A stretch of 64,000 bases of DNA from Flavobacterium cupreum (GTDB lineage Bacteria > Bacteroidota > Bacteroidia > Flavobacteriales > Flavobacteriaceae), in assembly GCF_003996965.1 (NCBI RefSeq), contig NZ_QWDM01000014.1:62001-126000 (forward strand), given 5' to 3'. Of this stretch, positions 6,661-14,906 are shown in pieces. Numbering within the stretch: the stretch's first letter is position 1; each line of letters opens with the position of its first letter. A program made the position numbers and the translations under genes. Under the pieces are notes generated by a model. The model was not told the DNA's origin. It ran no database searches and saw nothing but the letters and a program-made list of their open reading frames with translations.

Positions 6661-7923
6661 CAGCGTTACAGCATTTTTATGCGCCTGCAAACCTTCGGCT
6701 TCGGCCATAGTTTCGATAGCTTTGCCAATGTTTTGGATTCCTTTTTCAGTTATTTTCTGGAACGTCATGGATTTCATAAAACTATCTAAGTTTACCCCGC
6801 TGTAATTTTTGGCGTATCCGTTTGTCGGCAACGTGTGATTGGTTCCTGACGCGTAATCTCCGGCGCTTTCAGGGGTATAATTCCCTATGAAGACAGAACC
6901 TGCATTCAATATTCCATTACAATAGAAATCATCATACTCCGAACAGATAATAAAGTGTTCGGGGCCGTAATCGTTGATTAGATCCAATGCTATCTGATCG
7001 TTTTCGACCCAGATTAATTTTGAATTTTCAATTGCTTTTTTAGCGATTGCTTTTCTTGGAAGTTCTTCCATCTGAATCTGAATTTCTTTTTCAACAGCAT
7101 CAATTAGTTTTTTTGAAGTTGAAACTAAAATCACCTGGCTGTCTGTTCCGTGTTCTGCCTGTGATAATAAATCTGAGGCAACAAAAGCAGGAACAGCCGT
7201 GTTATCTGCCACAATTAACAATTCCGAAGGTCCGGCCGGCATGTCTATGGCAACACCAAACTGGGTTGCCAGTTGTTTCGCCACCGTAACAAACTGATTG
7301 CCGGGTCCAAAAATCTTATATACTTTCGGGATGGATGCTGTACCAAATGTCATTCCCGCAATCGCCTGAATTCCACCTACTTTTACTATTTTGGTGACAC
7401 CGCATAAATTTGCAGCGTACAAAATGGCAGGATTAATTTTTCCTGTTTTATCCGGTGGAGAACAAAGGACTATTTCTTTACAACCTGCAATTGCAGCAGG
7501 AACTGCCAGCATCAGAACAGTAGAAAACAAAGGAGCGGTTCCGCCGGGAATGTACAAGCCAATTTTCTGAATTGGTCTTTTTTCCTGCCAGCAAATCACG
7601 CCTTCTGTAGTTTCTATTGAAATTCGCTCTGTTTTTTGCGCATTATGGAATTTATAAATATTATTTTTTGCCAATTGAATCGCTTCTTTCAGATCATCTG
7701 AAATCAAACTGATGGCTTCCTGAATTTCTTCATTGGAAACTTCATAATTGTCAAGGGAGATCCCGTCAAAAATGGAAGTGTATTTGGCGATAGCTTCATC
7801 TCCTTTTTTCTGCACTTCCCTGAAGATTTCCTTTACGGTAACCTCAATGTCATCTATCGTTTTGGTTGGTCGTTTTAGTATTTCAGACCAGGTTTCTGGT
7901 TTTGGATTGTCTATTTTATTCAT
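6640..7923 (-). CDS. hisD: Histidinol dehydrogenase HisD
   Basis: HisD oxidises histidinol to histidine in two NAD-dependent steps, the last reactions of the pathway. The 427-residue length is typical. Motifs seen are the YIPGGTAPLFSTVLM segment, the long signature GPSELLIVADNT...SDLLSQAEHG with the zinc-ligand Gln and His, the catalytic Glu-His of YGPEHFII, and GDYASGTNHTLPT near the C terminus. It is the second structural gene of the operon. The final residues KSLE before the stop are encoded by the first units of a 14-bp tandem repeat, so the natural C-terminal end has been overwritten or extended by repeat DNA. Confidence 0.97.
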   Translation of the reverse strand: MNKIDNPKPETWSEILKRPTKTIDDIEVTVKEIFREVQKKGDEAIAKYTSIFDGISLDNYEVSNEEIQEAISLISDDLKEAIQLAKNNIYKFHNAQKTERISIETTEGVICWQEKRPIQKIGLYIPGGTAPLFSTVLMLAVPAAIAGCKEIVLCSPPDKTGKINPAILYAANLCGVTKIVKVGGIQAIAGMTFGTASIPKVYKIFGPGNQFVTVAKQLATQFGVAIDMPAGPSELLIVADNTAVPAFVASDLLSQAEHGTDSQVILVSTSKKLIDAVEKEIQIQMEELPRKAIAKKAIENSKLIWVENDQIALDLINDYGPEHFIICSEYDDFYCNGILNAGSVFIGNYTPESAGDYASGTNHTLPTNGYAKNYSGVNLDSFMKSMTFQKITEKGIQNIGKAIETMAEAEGLQAHKNAVTLRLKSLE

Positions 7924-7929
7924 TTTTAT

Positions 7930-8022
7930 TTTGCTTTAAGCTATAAGCTGCAGGCTTTAAGCTTTATTAACTTTGTTTTTTTTTTATAAGCTTAAAGCAT
8001 ATTGCTTACAGCCTATAGCGGG
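7930..8022. repeat. hisG-hisD spacer: long AAGCTT/TAAGC hairpin
   Basis: Arm 1 (7940-7964) begins GCTATAAGC and ends GGCTTTAAGCTT. Arm 2 (7988-8019) begins AAGCTTAAAGC and ends GCCTATAGC. The outer ends pair well and a T-run loop lies between. The hairpin starts next to the hisD start codon and ends just before the hisG stop at 8031. Confidence 0.65.
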
Positions 8023-8030
8023 CAAAGGCC

Positions 8031-8888
8031 CTAAAGAACCATTTTCTCAATTGGGCAAACCAAAATTCCTTCTGCTCCCACTTCTTTTAACTGATCGATT
8101 ACATCCCAGAAAGTATCTTTATCGATTACGGAATGTACACTGCTCCAGCCTTCCTGAGCCAATGGCAGAACCGTTAAGCTTCTCAGCACCGGAAGAATTT
8201 TTCCAACGGCATCAATTTTGTCATTGGGAACGTTCATTAGGATATATTTTGAATTTCGGGCTCTTAAAACCGCCTGAATCCTGAATTTTAAAGTATCGAT
8301 ATGTTTTTGAATTTCCGGAGAGACTTTAGGAGAGACAGCGAGTACCGCTTCACTCTTTAAAATCACTTCCACTTCTTTCAGGTTGTTTTTGAATAATGTG
8401 CTGCCGCTGGAAACAATATCGACAATGGCATCTGCAAGGCCAATATTCGGAGCAATCTCAACAGAACCTGAAATCTGGTGAATATCAACTGTCAGTCCGA
8501 AAGAATTAAAATAGTCATTTACGGTGTTTGGATAGGAAGTCGCAATTCGCAAGCCAGCCAAATCCTGAATAGAATTGTATTCTAACGTTTTAGGCACAGC
8601 CACAGAGACTTTACATTTAGAAAACCCTAATTTCTGGATTACTTCTATGCCTTTTCCTTTTTCCACTAGTAAATTGTCGCCGACGATAGCCAGATCTACA
8701 ACGCCATCAATTAAGTATTGCGGGATATCGGAATTTCTTAAATATAAAACTTCGAGGGGAAAATTGGAAGCTTCCGCTTTTAACTGGTCGATTCCGTTAT
8801 TGATCGAAATTCCACAATCTTTTAGGATCTGGATGCTTTCTTCGTTTAGACGACCGGATTTTTGAATTGCAATTTTTAAAGTACTCAT
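8031..8888 (-). CDS. hisG: ATP phosphoribosyltransferase HisG
   Basis: HisG commits PRPP and ATP to histidine synthesis by forming phosphoribosyl-ATP. The 285 residues place it in the long form, which carries a C-terminal regulatory domain (last 75 or so residues, ending GAEGILVCPIEKMVL) for feedback by histidine and does not need HisZ. The catalytic part shows KIAIQKSGRLNEES at the N terminus, the LAIVGDNLLVE loop and PRPP-binding DAIVDIVSSGSTL. It is the first structural gene; start ATG at 8888 lies about 50 bases after the attenuator terminator. Confidence 0.98.
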   Translation of the reverse strand: MSTLKIAIQKSGRLNEESIQILKDCGISINNGIDQLKAEASNFPLEVLYLRNSDIPQYLIDGVVDLAIVGDNLLVEKGKGIEVIQKLGFSKCKVSVAVPKTLEYNSIQDLAGLRIATSYPNTVNDYFNSFGLTVDIHQISGSVEIAPNIGLADAIVDIVSSGSTLFKNNLKEVEVILKSEAVLAVSPKVSPEIQKHIDTLKFRIQAVLRARNSKYILMNVPNDKIDAVGKILPVLRSLTVLPLAQEGWSSVHSVIDKDTFWDVIDQLKEVGAEGILVCPIEKMVL

Positions 8889-8935
8889 TTTTAGTTTTTG
8901 TTGAATTAATAGTCTGAGTACAAAGAATTGGAATT

Positions 8936-8967
8936 AAAAAACCCGCTTGATGTACTCAAACGGGTTT
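8936..8967 (-). terminator. his operon attenuator terminator
   Basis: Read on the minus strand, arms AAACCCGTTTGA (8967-8956) and TCAAGCGGGTTT (8950-8939) form a 12-bp stem with one G-U pair and a 5-base loop, followed by a T run. It lies between the leader peptide and hisG. A competing 8-bp pairing (two G-U) is possible between CTCAGGCG (9012-9005, in the leader coding sequence just after the His codons) and CGTTTGAG (8962-8955) of the terminator 5' arm. Confidence 0.92.
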
Positions 8968-8995
8968 TAAAATATGATGATTTACATGCATACCA

Positions 8996-9055
8996 TTAAC
9001 ACATCGCCTGAGAGCAATAATGAAAATGATGATGATGTAATTGAATAGAAATCAT
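8996..9055 (-). CDS. hisL: HisL leader peptide of the his operon
   Basis: A 19-codon ORF reads MISIQLHHHHFHYCSQAMC then TAA. Five of its six central codons (7-10 and 12) are His. It lies downstream of a good promoter and upstream of a strong terminator, the arrangement of a transcription attenuator. When His-tRNA is short, a ribosome stalled on codons 7-10 would leave CTCAGGCG (codons 15-17) free to pair with the terminator's 5' arm, letting RNA polymerase reach hisG. With ample histidine the ribosome runs to the stop codon, covers that segment, and the terminator forms. The ORF and structures are seen; the mechanism is inferred. Confidence 0.92.
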   Translation of the reverse strand: MISIQLHHHHFHYCSQAMC

Positions 9056-9090
9056 GACTTGGTTTGTTTTATAATTCTTTGATTCGTTTG

Positions 9091-9122
9091 CAAATATAGA
9101 GGATAATTTCACAAAAAAGCAA
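9091..9122 (-). promoter_or_regulatory. Promoter of the his operon leader
   Basis: On the minus strand TTG (9122-9120), 21 bases, then TATATTTG (9098-9091). This matches the Bacteroidota -33 TTG / -7 TAnnTTTG pattern. Transcription would start near 9085, about 30 bases before the hisL ATG. Confidence 0.8.
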
Positions 9123-9213
9123 TTTTTAATTTAACTTAACGATAGTTTATTGTTAAAAATAATTCGAAGTCTTGTTTTTACTTCTTTTTTTTAATGTACT
9201 ACAACGATTGCAA

Positions 9214-10596
9214 CTACTCGTCAAAACTTAAAAAAATCGTAGTTCCCTCGTCTATTTTACTTTCGATCTCAAACGAAATATGAAGCAGTTCCGTCAGGCG
9301 TTTTACAATTGACAATCCTAAGCCGGTTCCTTTTATTTCGGGGTGTCGCGAGAAGTCTGACCGGAAAAACGGATTAAAAATAGCTTCTATATCTTCTTTT
9401 GCAATTCCGATTCCGTTGTCTGAAATTTTGCATATTGTCTTTTCATTTTGATGGGACAATATAATAGAAACTTCACCATCCCTGTTTGTATATTTCAGAG
9501 CATTGGAAATGATGTTTCTTAAAATGGTTATGACAAGATAATTGTCTGAATTAATAAAATAATCCTCTCTGGCATCGAAATTTACCTTTATGTTTTTTGT
9601 CGCTATCTTATCGGAATTCAATTTAAGGACGTCCAAAATTAAAGCATTTAGATAGACAGACTCGTATTTAAGATCGGCTTTTTTATTTTCAAAACGAGCC
9701 ATTAAAAGGAGCTGGTCTACCAGTATATTGAGGTGATCTACTTCTGCAATACAGAAATTAATTTTATCTTCATACTCCTTATTATCTCTTGGTTTACGAA
9801 TCAAGACTTCAAGTGTTCCTTTAATAACAGTCAACGGCGTTCTTAACTCATGTGAAGCATCGGAAGTGAATTGTTTTTCTCTTTCAATCGCATCCTCAAT
9901 CCGGTTTAATAAATTGTTGATCGTCTGGGACAGCGTGTATAACTCATCTTTAGTTTTTGGAAGCGGAATCCTTGTTTTAAGATTATCCCTGGTTACCATT
10001 TTTGAAGTGTTGGTAATGGCATTTATGGGTTTAATGCTACGGCCGGCAAAAAAACGGGCTATAAAAAATAATACTAAAAGAATTACCGGAAATGCCAGGC
10101 ACATGATCTCAAATAAATTATTCAGCACCATACGGGAATTAGTAAGCGACATCCCAATAATCAGGTACCCAATGCTTTTTGATTTAATAAAAAGGGGAAC
10201 CTGAACCTGACGTATAATATTATCTCCGATTTTAGTGTCAAATAATTCAAAATCTTCAACAGTATCGTGAAATGTCAGGGTTTCCGTTTTGAGGTTCGGC
10301 GACTTTTCTGTTATTTTTTTATTGTTATCCAAAAACTGGACAAAAACCGGATTTACATCAACAGTATTGTGTTCCCGCTCTTCCCACTCTTCTTTATCAA
10401 CCAAAATTACAACGCCATTCAACTCTTTAATTTCTTCGAGATGGTTTTGAATTTCAACCTTAATATCTTCATCAATATGACTATAGACAGAATGTTTTAC
10501 AATAGCATAGATTGTAAAGAAAACCACCAGAACCAACAGGCCGGTTGTGACAATATAATTTAAGGCAATTCTGTTTTTAAAGGAAAGTTGTACCAT
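9214..10596 (-). CDS. Sensor histidine kinase of a two-component system
   Basis: A 460-residue inner-membrane kinase. Order of parts: TM1 (about 9-33), extracytoplasmic sensor region (about 34-160), TM2 (about 163-184), HAMP linker (185-237), HisKA with phospho-acceptor H249 in DASHELRTPLT, and HATPase with N-box NIISNALKY (361-369), G1 box DNGIGIAKED (393-402) and G2 GTGLGLSIV (423-431). It starts 3 bp after the response regulator stop, so the two are translated as a pair. The signal is unknown. The divergent neighbour is an LTA-synthase-like enzyme, a possible target. Confidence 0.95.
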   Translation of the reverse strand: MVQLSFKNRIALNYIVTTGLLVLVVFFTIYAIVKHSVYSHIDEDIKVEIQNHLEEIKELNGVVILVDKEEWEEREHNTVDVNPVFVQFLDNNKKITEKSPNLKTETLTFHDTVEDFELFDTKIGDNIIRQVQVPLFIKSKSIGYLIIGMSLTNSRMVLNNLFEIMCLAFPVILLVLFFIARFFAGRSIKPINAITNTSKMVTRDNLKTRIPLPKTKDELYTLSQTINNLLNRIEDAIEREKQFTSDASHELRTPLTVIKGTLEVLIRKPRDNKEYEDKINFCIAEVDHLNILVDQLLLMARFENKKADLKYESVYLNALILDVLKLNSDKIATKNIKVNFDAREDYFINSDNYLVITILRNIISNALKYTNRDGEVSIILSHQNEKTICKISDNGIGIAKEDIEAIFNPFFRSDFSRHPEIKGTGLGLSIVKRLTELLHISFEIESKIDEGTTIFLSFDE

Positions 10597-10599
10597 TTA

Positions 10600-11265
10600 T
10601 TAATCATTGGCGATGTATCCTACACCGCGTATTGTTTTTATATAATCTTCTTCTATTTTCAGATTGAGTTTTTTTCGGATCGCATTCATAAAAACATCAA
10701 TAACACCGGTATCATATTCAAAATTGATTTCCCAGACATCCTTTAAAATCTGATTTCTGGTACAAACTTTTCCTTTATTCCGAATCAGATAAGTCAGCAA
10801 TTCAAACTCTCTTTGTGTAAGTGAAATATTTTCGTCATTTTTTAAGACGATATATTTTGACAAATCAATTTTAATGGTTCCAAGGGAAAGGATTTCAGTT
10901 GCTTTTCCTTTTCGGAAATGAATTTTAATCCTTTCTACCAGTTCTTCAAAACTGAATGGCTTTTTGATATAATCGTTTGCCCCCGCTTTCAGACCTTCAA
11001 TGGTTTCCTGTACGGTATCTTTGGCTGTCAGGAATATAATCGGAGTCGTATGATCTTTGATCCTGATAGCTTTACATAATTCTAATCCATTGATCTTTGG
11101 CAGCATCCAGTCCAGCAAAATTAAATCAAATTGCTGATTTTGAATTAATTCAAAGCCCTTAGCACCATCATTTGCCGTGGTCACTTTGTAACCTTCTTCC
11201 TGTAGGCCCTGCTGCAAGAACTGAACAATGCCCAATTCGTCTTCCACTATTAAAATATGATGCAT
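10600..11265 (-). CDS. OmpR/PhoB-family response regulator
   Basis: A 221-residue DNA-binding regulator. The receiver domain (1-115) has the acidic pair E8/D9, phospho-acceptor D52 in LILLDWMLP, Thr-Ala in FLTAKD and the Lys of YIKKPFS. A winged-helix Trans_reg_C domain follows (about 128-219), with SLTQREFELLTYLIRN and KTIRGVGYIA. It is cotranscribed with the kinase immediately downstream. A -7 box TATCTTTG lies at 11312-11305 on its strand, about 40 bases before the start. Confidence 0.96.
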   Translation of the reverse strand: MHHILIVEDELGIVQFLQQGLQEEGYKVTTANDGAKGFELIQNQQFDLILLDWMLPKINGLELCKAIRIKDHTTPIIFLTAKDTVQETIEGLKAGANDYIKKPFSFEELVERIKIHFRKGKATEILSLGTIKIDLSKYIVLKNDENISLTQREFELLTYLIRNKGKVCTRNQILKDVWEINFEYDTGVIDVFMNAIRKKLNLKIEEDYIKTIRGVGYIAND

Positions 11266-11600
11266 CTAATGATCTTTTTTAATTAAACCCTGAAATTTTA
11301 TGCTCAAAGATAAAAATTTTGAATTCTGAAATTGCTTAAAAACATGGGAATACAGAAAAAAAGCACAATCTTAAGAAAACATTAAGTTAACACTAAGCAA
11401 GGCAAAAGCACAACTTCATCTGTAATTAATTTATTGGAATTAGTTTTGTAAAAAATTCAAGCAGGTCTTCCAAATATGCATTAAAATTAACCGGTTGTTA
11501 CATGGTCAGTGAAAAAAATATCCTTTTTTCTTTTTTTTACAATCCCATAATTTTCAACACTTAAGCATTCTTTCCATCTTAATCAAAACATAAAGAAGTA
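11266..11600. other. 335-bp divergent regulatory region between the two-component system and the LTA-synthase-like gene
   Basis: No ORF of note. It contains TATCTTTG (11305-11312, minus) for the response regulator and TAGTTTTG (11441-11448, plus) as a possible -7 box for the downstream gene, about 150 bases from its ATG. The direct repeats TTAAGAAAACATTAAGTTAAC (11372-11392) resemble the direct half-sites that OmpR-family regulators bind, but this is a guess. Confidence 0.45.
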
Positions 11601-13700
11601 ATGATCTTTTCTAAAAAAATTTCTCCTTTTTACAATCTCGCCTTATTCTATTTTATTATAAGTTTTGTATTGCGGATAGTATTATTTTTTCATCCTATAA
11701 CACAAAGTTCTTTCAGTTTTTTTGAAAGTATAAAAATCTTCACACTTGGGCTGGTTTCAGATTTTTTTGTGTTTATAATCGCAAGTGTGTTTTTAGGACT
11801 GTATCTGGTTTTTGTTTCCAATGTCAAATACAATAAGCCCTGGGGATATCTCATTCTGGGTGGTTTTATCGCTCTATTTGCTTATGTTGCATCGGGAAAA
11901 AGTATCCTGGACGAATATGGCGGTGCTTTGCCGGGTATTGTTTTAATTTTTATTGCAATAAAAACAATCCTGTTTGCGCTTTTGCTTTTTCTTCCCCGAC
12001 ACCGTGACAAAATTAGATTCTGGCTTTTCGCTTTTGTGATCTTTTTATATGTTTTACTGATTCTTCAAAACGGATTGAGTGAATATTTCTTCTGGAATGA
12101 ATTTGGCGTGAGATACAACTTCATAGCGGTGAATTATTTGATTTATACAAACGAAGTTATTGGTAATATTATGCAGTCTTATCCGGTAATTCCACTATTC
12201 TCTGCTTTGTTTCTGATCACCGGAATTATTACTTATTTTATTATGAAAGACGGAAAGACGTTTATTAAAACGATTCCTTCTTTTCCTGAAAAAATAAAAC
12301 TTTCAGTGCTGTATGCAGGTCTGTTTCTGGTTTCTTTAGTTGTAGTTCCAACGCTGGCTTTGGCAGAGAATTCCAAAAATGTTTTTGTTAACGAATTGCA
12401 ATCAAACGGATTGTATAAGTTTTTCCTGGCCTTTCAAAATAACAAACTGGATTATTTTAAATTTTACAAAACGCTTCCTAATGATAAAGCTTTTACAATT
12501 TTAAAACAGCAATTTCCAACCCTCTCCGGGGAAAATACGACACGAACGATTCAAAGTGGTTCCGCAGAAAATCATAAAAATGTAGTTCTTATTACTATTG
12601 AAAGTTATAGTGCTGAGTACATGAAAATGTATGGCAATGACCAGAACATTACACCGTTTTTAGATAGTCTGGCACAAAAAAGCCTTCAGTTTACCAATTT
12701 GTATGCTGCAGGAAACCGCACCGTTCGCGGACTTGAAGCCGTTACCTTATGCCTTCCCCCTACAGCAGGCGAAAGTGTTGTTAAACGGGAGGACAATAAA
12801 AATAAATTTTCTACGGGTGCCCTCTTCAGGAAGAAAGGATACCATGTGAAATTTATGTACGGAGGTGATGCTTTTTTTGATAACATGCAGGATTTCTACT
12901 CGGGAAACGGATATGAGATTGTAGACAAATCAAGCTTTTCTCCCGAAGAAATCACATTTTCTAATGTTTGGGGCGTTTGTGATGAAGATATGTATCATAA
13001 AGCCATAAAGGTGATGAATAAGGAAGCCAAAGAAAATAAACCTTTCTTTAATCATATCATGACGGTGAGTAACCACAGGCCTTTTACCTATCCGAATAAG
13101 AAGATTGATATTCCCGGTGACGTAAAATCGCGTGAGGGTGGTGTAAAATATACCGATTATTCATTGAAGAAATTCTTTTCAATGGCCTCTAAGCAATCAT
13201 GGTTTAAAAACACCGTTTTTGTACTTGTAGCCGATCATTGTGCGTCAAGTGCCGGAAAAACAGAATTACCTATGGACAAATACAGAATTCCTGCTTTTGT
13301 TTACAGCCCCGGAATCAGACCTGAAAAATGTACCAAACTGATGTCACAGATCGATCTCATGCCAACCGTTTTGGGACTTTTGCATTTCAATTATGAAAGT
13401 AAGTTTTTTGGACAGGATGTTTTAAAACCGGACTATAAACCACGTGCCTTTATTGCCACGTATCAGGATTTGGGACTTATAAAAGATAATGTATTGACTA
13501 TTTTATCTCCTAAACAAGAGGTGAAGCAGTTTCAATTACAGCTGAATCCAAAAGAAACAAAAAAAGGTATTGCACCGGAATATCAGATTTATTATTGCGA
13601 AAAACCCCTGAAAACAGAACGGACTGATTTGGTAAATGAAACTATTTCATATTATCAAACTGCTTCATATCTATTGAAAAATAAGAAATATCAGGAATAA
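11601..13700 (+). CDS. LTA-synthase-family membrane sulfatase-fold transferase
   Basis: A 699-residue protein with about five N-terminal membrane helices (between 10 and 215, plus one near 233-253) and an external alkaline-phosphatase/sulfatase-like domain (about 325-640). Catalytic features of the LTA synthase group are present: metal-ligand E334 in LITIES, nucleophile T374 in GNRTVRGLEA, SNHRPFTYP (490-498), and metal-binding D545-H546 in VLVADHC. Bacteroidota make no lipoteichoic acid, so the enzyme probably transfers phosphoglycerol or phosphoethanolamine to a glycolipid or glycan on the outer side of the inner membrane. It is divergent from a two-component system. Confidence 0.9.
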   Translation: MIFSKKISPFYNLALFYFIISFVLRIVLFFHPITQSSFSFFESIKIFTLGLVSDFFVFIIASVFLGLYLVFVSNVKYNKPWGYLILGGFIALFAYVASGKSILDEYGGALPGIVLIFIAIKTILFALLLFLPRHRDKIRFWLFAFVIFLYVLLILQNGLSEYFFWNEFGVRYNFIAVNYLIYTNEVIGNIMQSYPVIPLFSALFLITGIITYFIMKDGKTFIKTIPSFPEKIKLSVLYAGLFLVSLVVVPTLALAENSKNVFVNELQSNGLYKFFLAFQNNKLDYFKFYKTLPNDKAFTILKQQFPTLSGENTTRTIQSGSAENHKNVVLITIESYSAEYMKMYGNDQNITPFLDSLAQKSLQFTNLYAAGNRTVRGLEAVTLCLPPTAGESVVKREDNKNKFSTGALFRKKGYHVKFMYGGDAFFDNMQDFYSGNGYEIVDKSSFSPEEITFSNVWGVCDEDMYHKAIKVMNKEAKENKPFFNHIMTVSNHRPFTYPNKKIDIPGDVKSREGGVKYTDYSLKKFFSMASKQSWFKNTVFVLVADHCASSAGKTELPMDKYRIPAFVYSPGIRPEKCTKLMSQIDLMPTVLGLLHFNYESKFFGQDVLKPDYKPRAFIATYQDLGLIKDNVLTILSPKQEVKQFQLQLNPKETKKGIAPEYQIYYCEKPLKTERTDLVNETISYYQTASYLLKNKKYQE

Positions 13701-13740
13701 AAAATCATGTGGAGCTCTTTATTTATGATGGTAACTTTCG

Positions 13741-13748
13741 TATTTTTG
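13741..13748 (+). promoter_or_regulatory. Possible -7 box for the threonine aldolase gene
   Basis: TATTTTTG matches TAnnTTTG and lies 28 bases before the ATG at 13776. No clear TTG is seen at the -33 position, so this is tentative. Confidence 0.4.
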
Positions 13749-13775
13749 AAAACGCACTTATCCTAAATTTATAAA

Positions 13776-14801
13776 ATGTACAATTTTAAAAACGACTACT
13801 CTGAAGGGGCACACCCTAATATTTTAAACAAACTGATCGAAACCAATCTCATACAGCAATTAGGATACGGCGAAGACGAATATTCTATACAGGCAAAAGC
13901 TTTGCTACGGGAAAAAACAAATAACCCGGAGGCTGTAATTTATTTTTTATCCGGAGGCACGCAAACCAACCTTATTGTGATTGCTTCGTCCTTACGCGCC
14001 CATGAGGCTGTTATCAGTGCCAAAACCGGTCATATTTCAGCTAACGAAACCGGCGCCATAGAAGCAACTGGTCATAAAGTCATTGCTATCGAAACTACTG
14101 ACGGAAAATTAAAGGCTTCCGATCTTCAGATCACTTTGCAGGAGCATGCCCTGAGACCGCATGTTGTAAAGCCAAGATTGGTTTATATTTCCAACTCCAC
14201 TGAAATTGGGACCATCTACACTAAAGCGGATCTTCTGTCCTTATCTGAATTTTGCAAAGCGAATAATTTGTTGCTTTATTTAGATGGTGCACGATTGGGA
14301 CATGCCTTAACGGCCGAAAACAGTGATCTAACTTTGTCTGATGTTGCGCAACTTACCGATATGTTTTACATTGGGGCCACTAAAAATGGCGGCCTGATTG
14401 GGGAAGCCATTGTTTTTAACCGACCTGAAGTTGCCACAGATTTTGATTATGTACTCAAACAAAGAGGTGCTTTACTGGCAAAAGGAAGATTACTGGCCAT
14501 TCAGTTTTTGGAATTGTTCAGGGATGATTTGTATTTCTCTCTCGCCAGACATGCGAATGTGATGGCGATGAAAATTTCTGCTGCGGTTAAAGAGAAAGGT
14601 TATCCTTTTTTGACCAATTCCACCACAAATCAAATTTTCCCGATTTTGCCCAATACCGTTATCGAAAAACTAAATGAAAAATACCTTTTTTATGTCTGGA
14701 AAGCAATTGATGAAAAACAATCTGCTGTAAGGCTCATTACTTCCTGGGCCACAGATGAGACAATGGTTGACGCCTTTATAGAAGACCTGAAAAATGCATA
14801 A
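13776..14801 (+). CDS. Low-specificity L-threonine aldolase family PLP enzyme
   Basis: Cleaves L-threonine or allo-threonine to glycine and acetaldehyde; related beta-eliminating lyases share the fold. The protein has 341 residues of fold-type I. Evidence: KNDYSEGAHPNIL at the N terminus, FLSGGTQTNL (58-67), the LYLDGARLGHAL segment with cofactor Asp170, and Schiff-base K203 in YIGATKNGG. It is a lone gene with its own likely promoter and a strong shared terminator downstream. Assignment to the aldolase group is firm; exact stereospecificity cannot be read from sequence. Confidence 0.92.
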   Translation: MYNFKNDYSEGAHPNILNKLIETNLIQQLGYGEDEYSIQAKALLREKTNNPEAVIYFLSGGTQTNLIVIASSLRAHEAVISAKTGHISANETGAIEATGHKVIAIETTDGKLKASDLQITLQEHALRPHVVKPRLVYISNSTEIGTIYTKADLLSLSEFCKANNLLLYLDGARLGHALTAENSDLTLSDVAQLTDMFYIGATKNGGLIGEAIVFNRPEVATDFDYVLKQRGALLAKGRLLAIQFLELFRDDLYFSLARHANVMAMKISAAVKEKGYPFLTNSTTNQIFPILPNTVIEKLNEKYLFYVWKAIDEKQSAVRLITSWATDETMVDAFIEDLKNA

Positions 14802-14827
14802 CTTTTATTTAGAAAAATAAGGATACT

Positions 14828-14867
14828 AAAAAAGCCTCAAATTCACTTGAATTTGAGGCTTTTTTTT
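14828..14867. terminator. Bidirectional terminator between threonine aldolase and S1/P1 nuclease genes
   Basis: AGCCTCAAATT (about 14833-14842) pairs with AATTTGAGGCT (about 14850-14860) and is flanked by an A run on the left and a T run on the right. It can therefore end both converging transcripts. Confidence 0.92.
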
Positions 14868-14906
14868 ACGTCTTGTAAACTGTAAACCAAAAACAGAGAC
14901 TATAAA

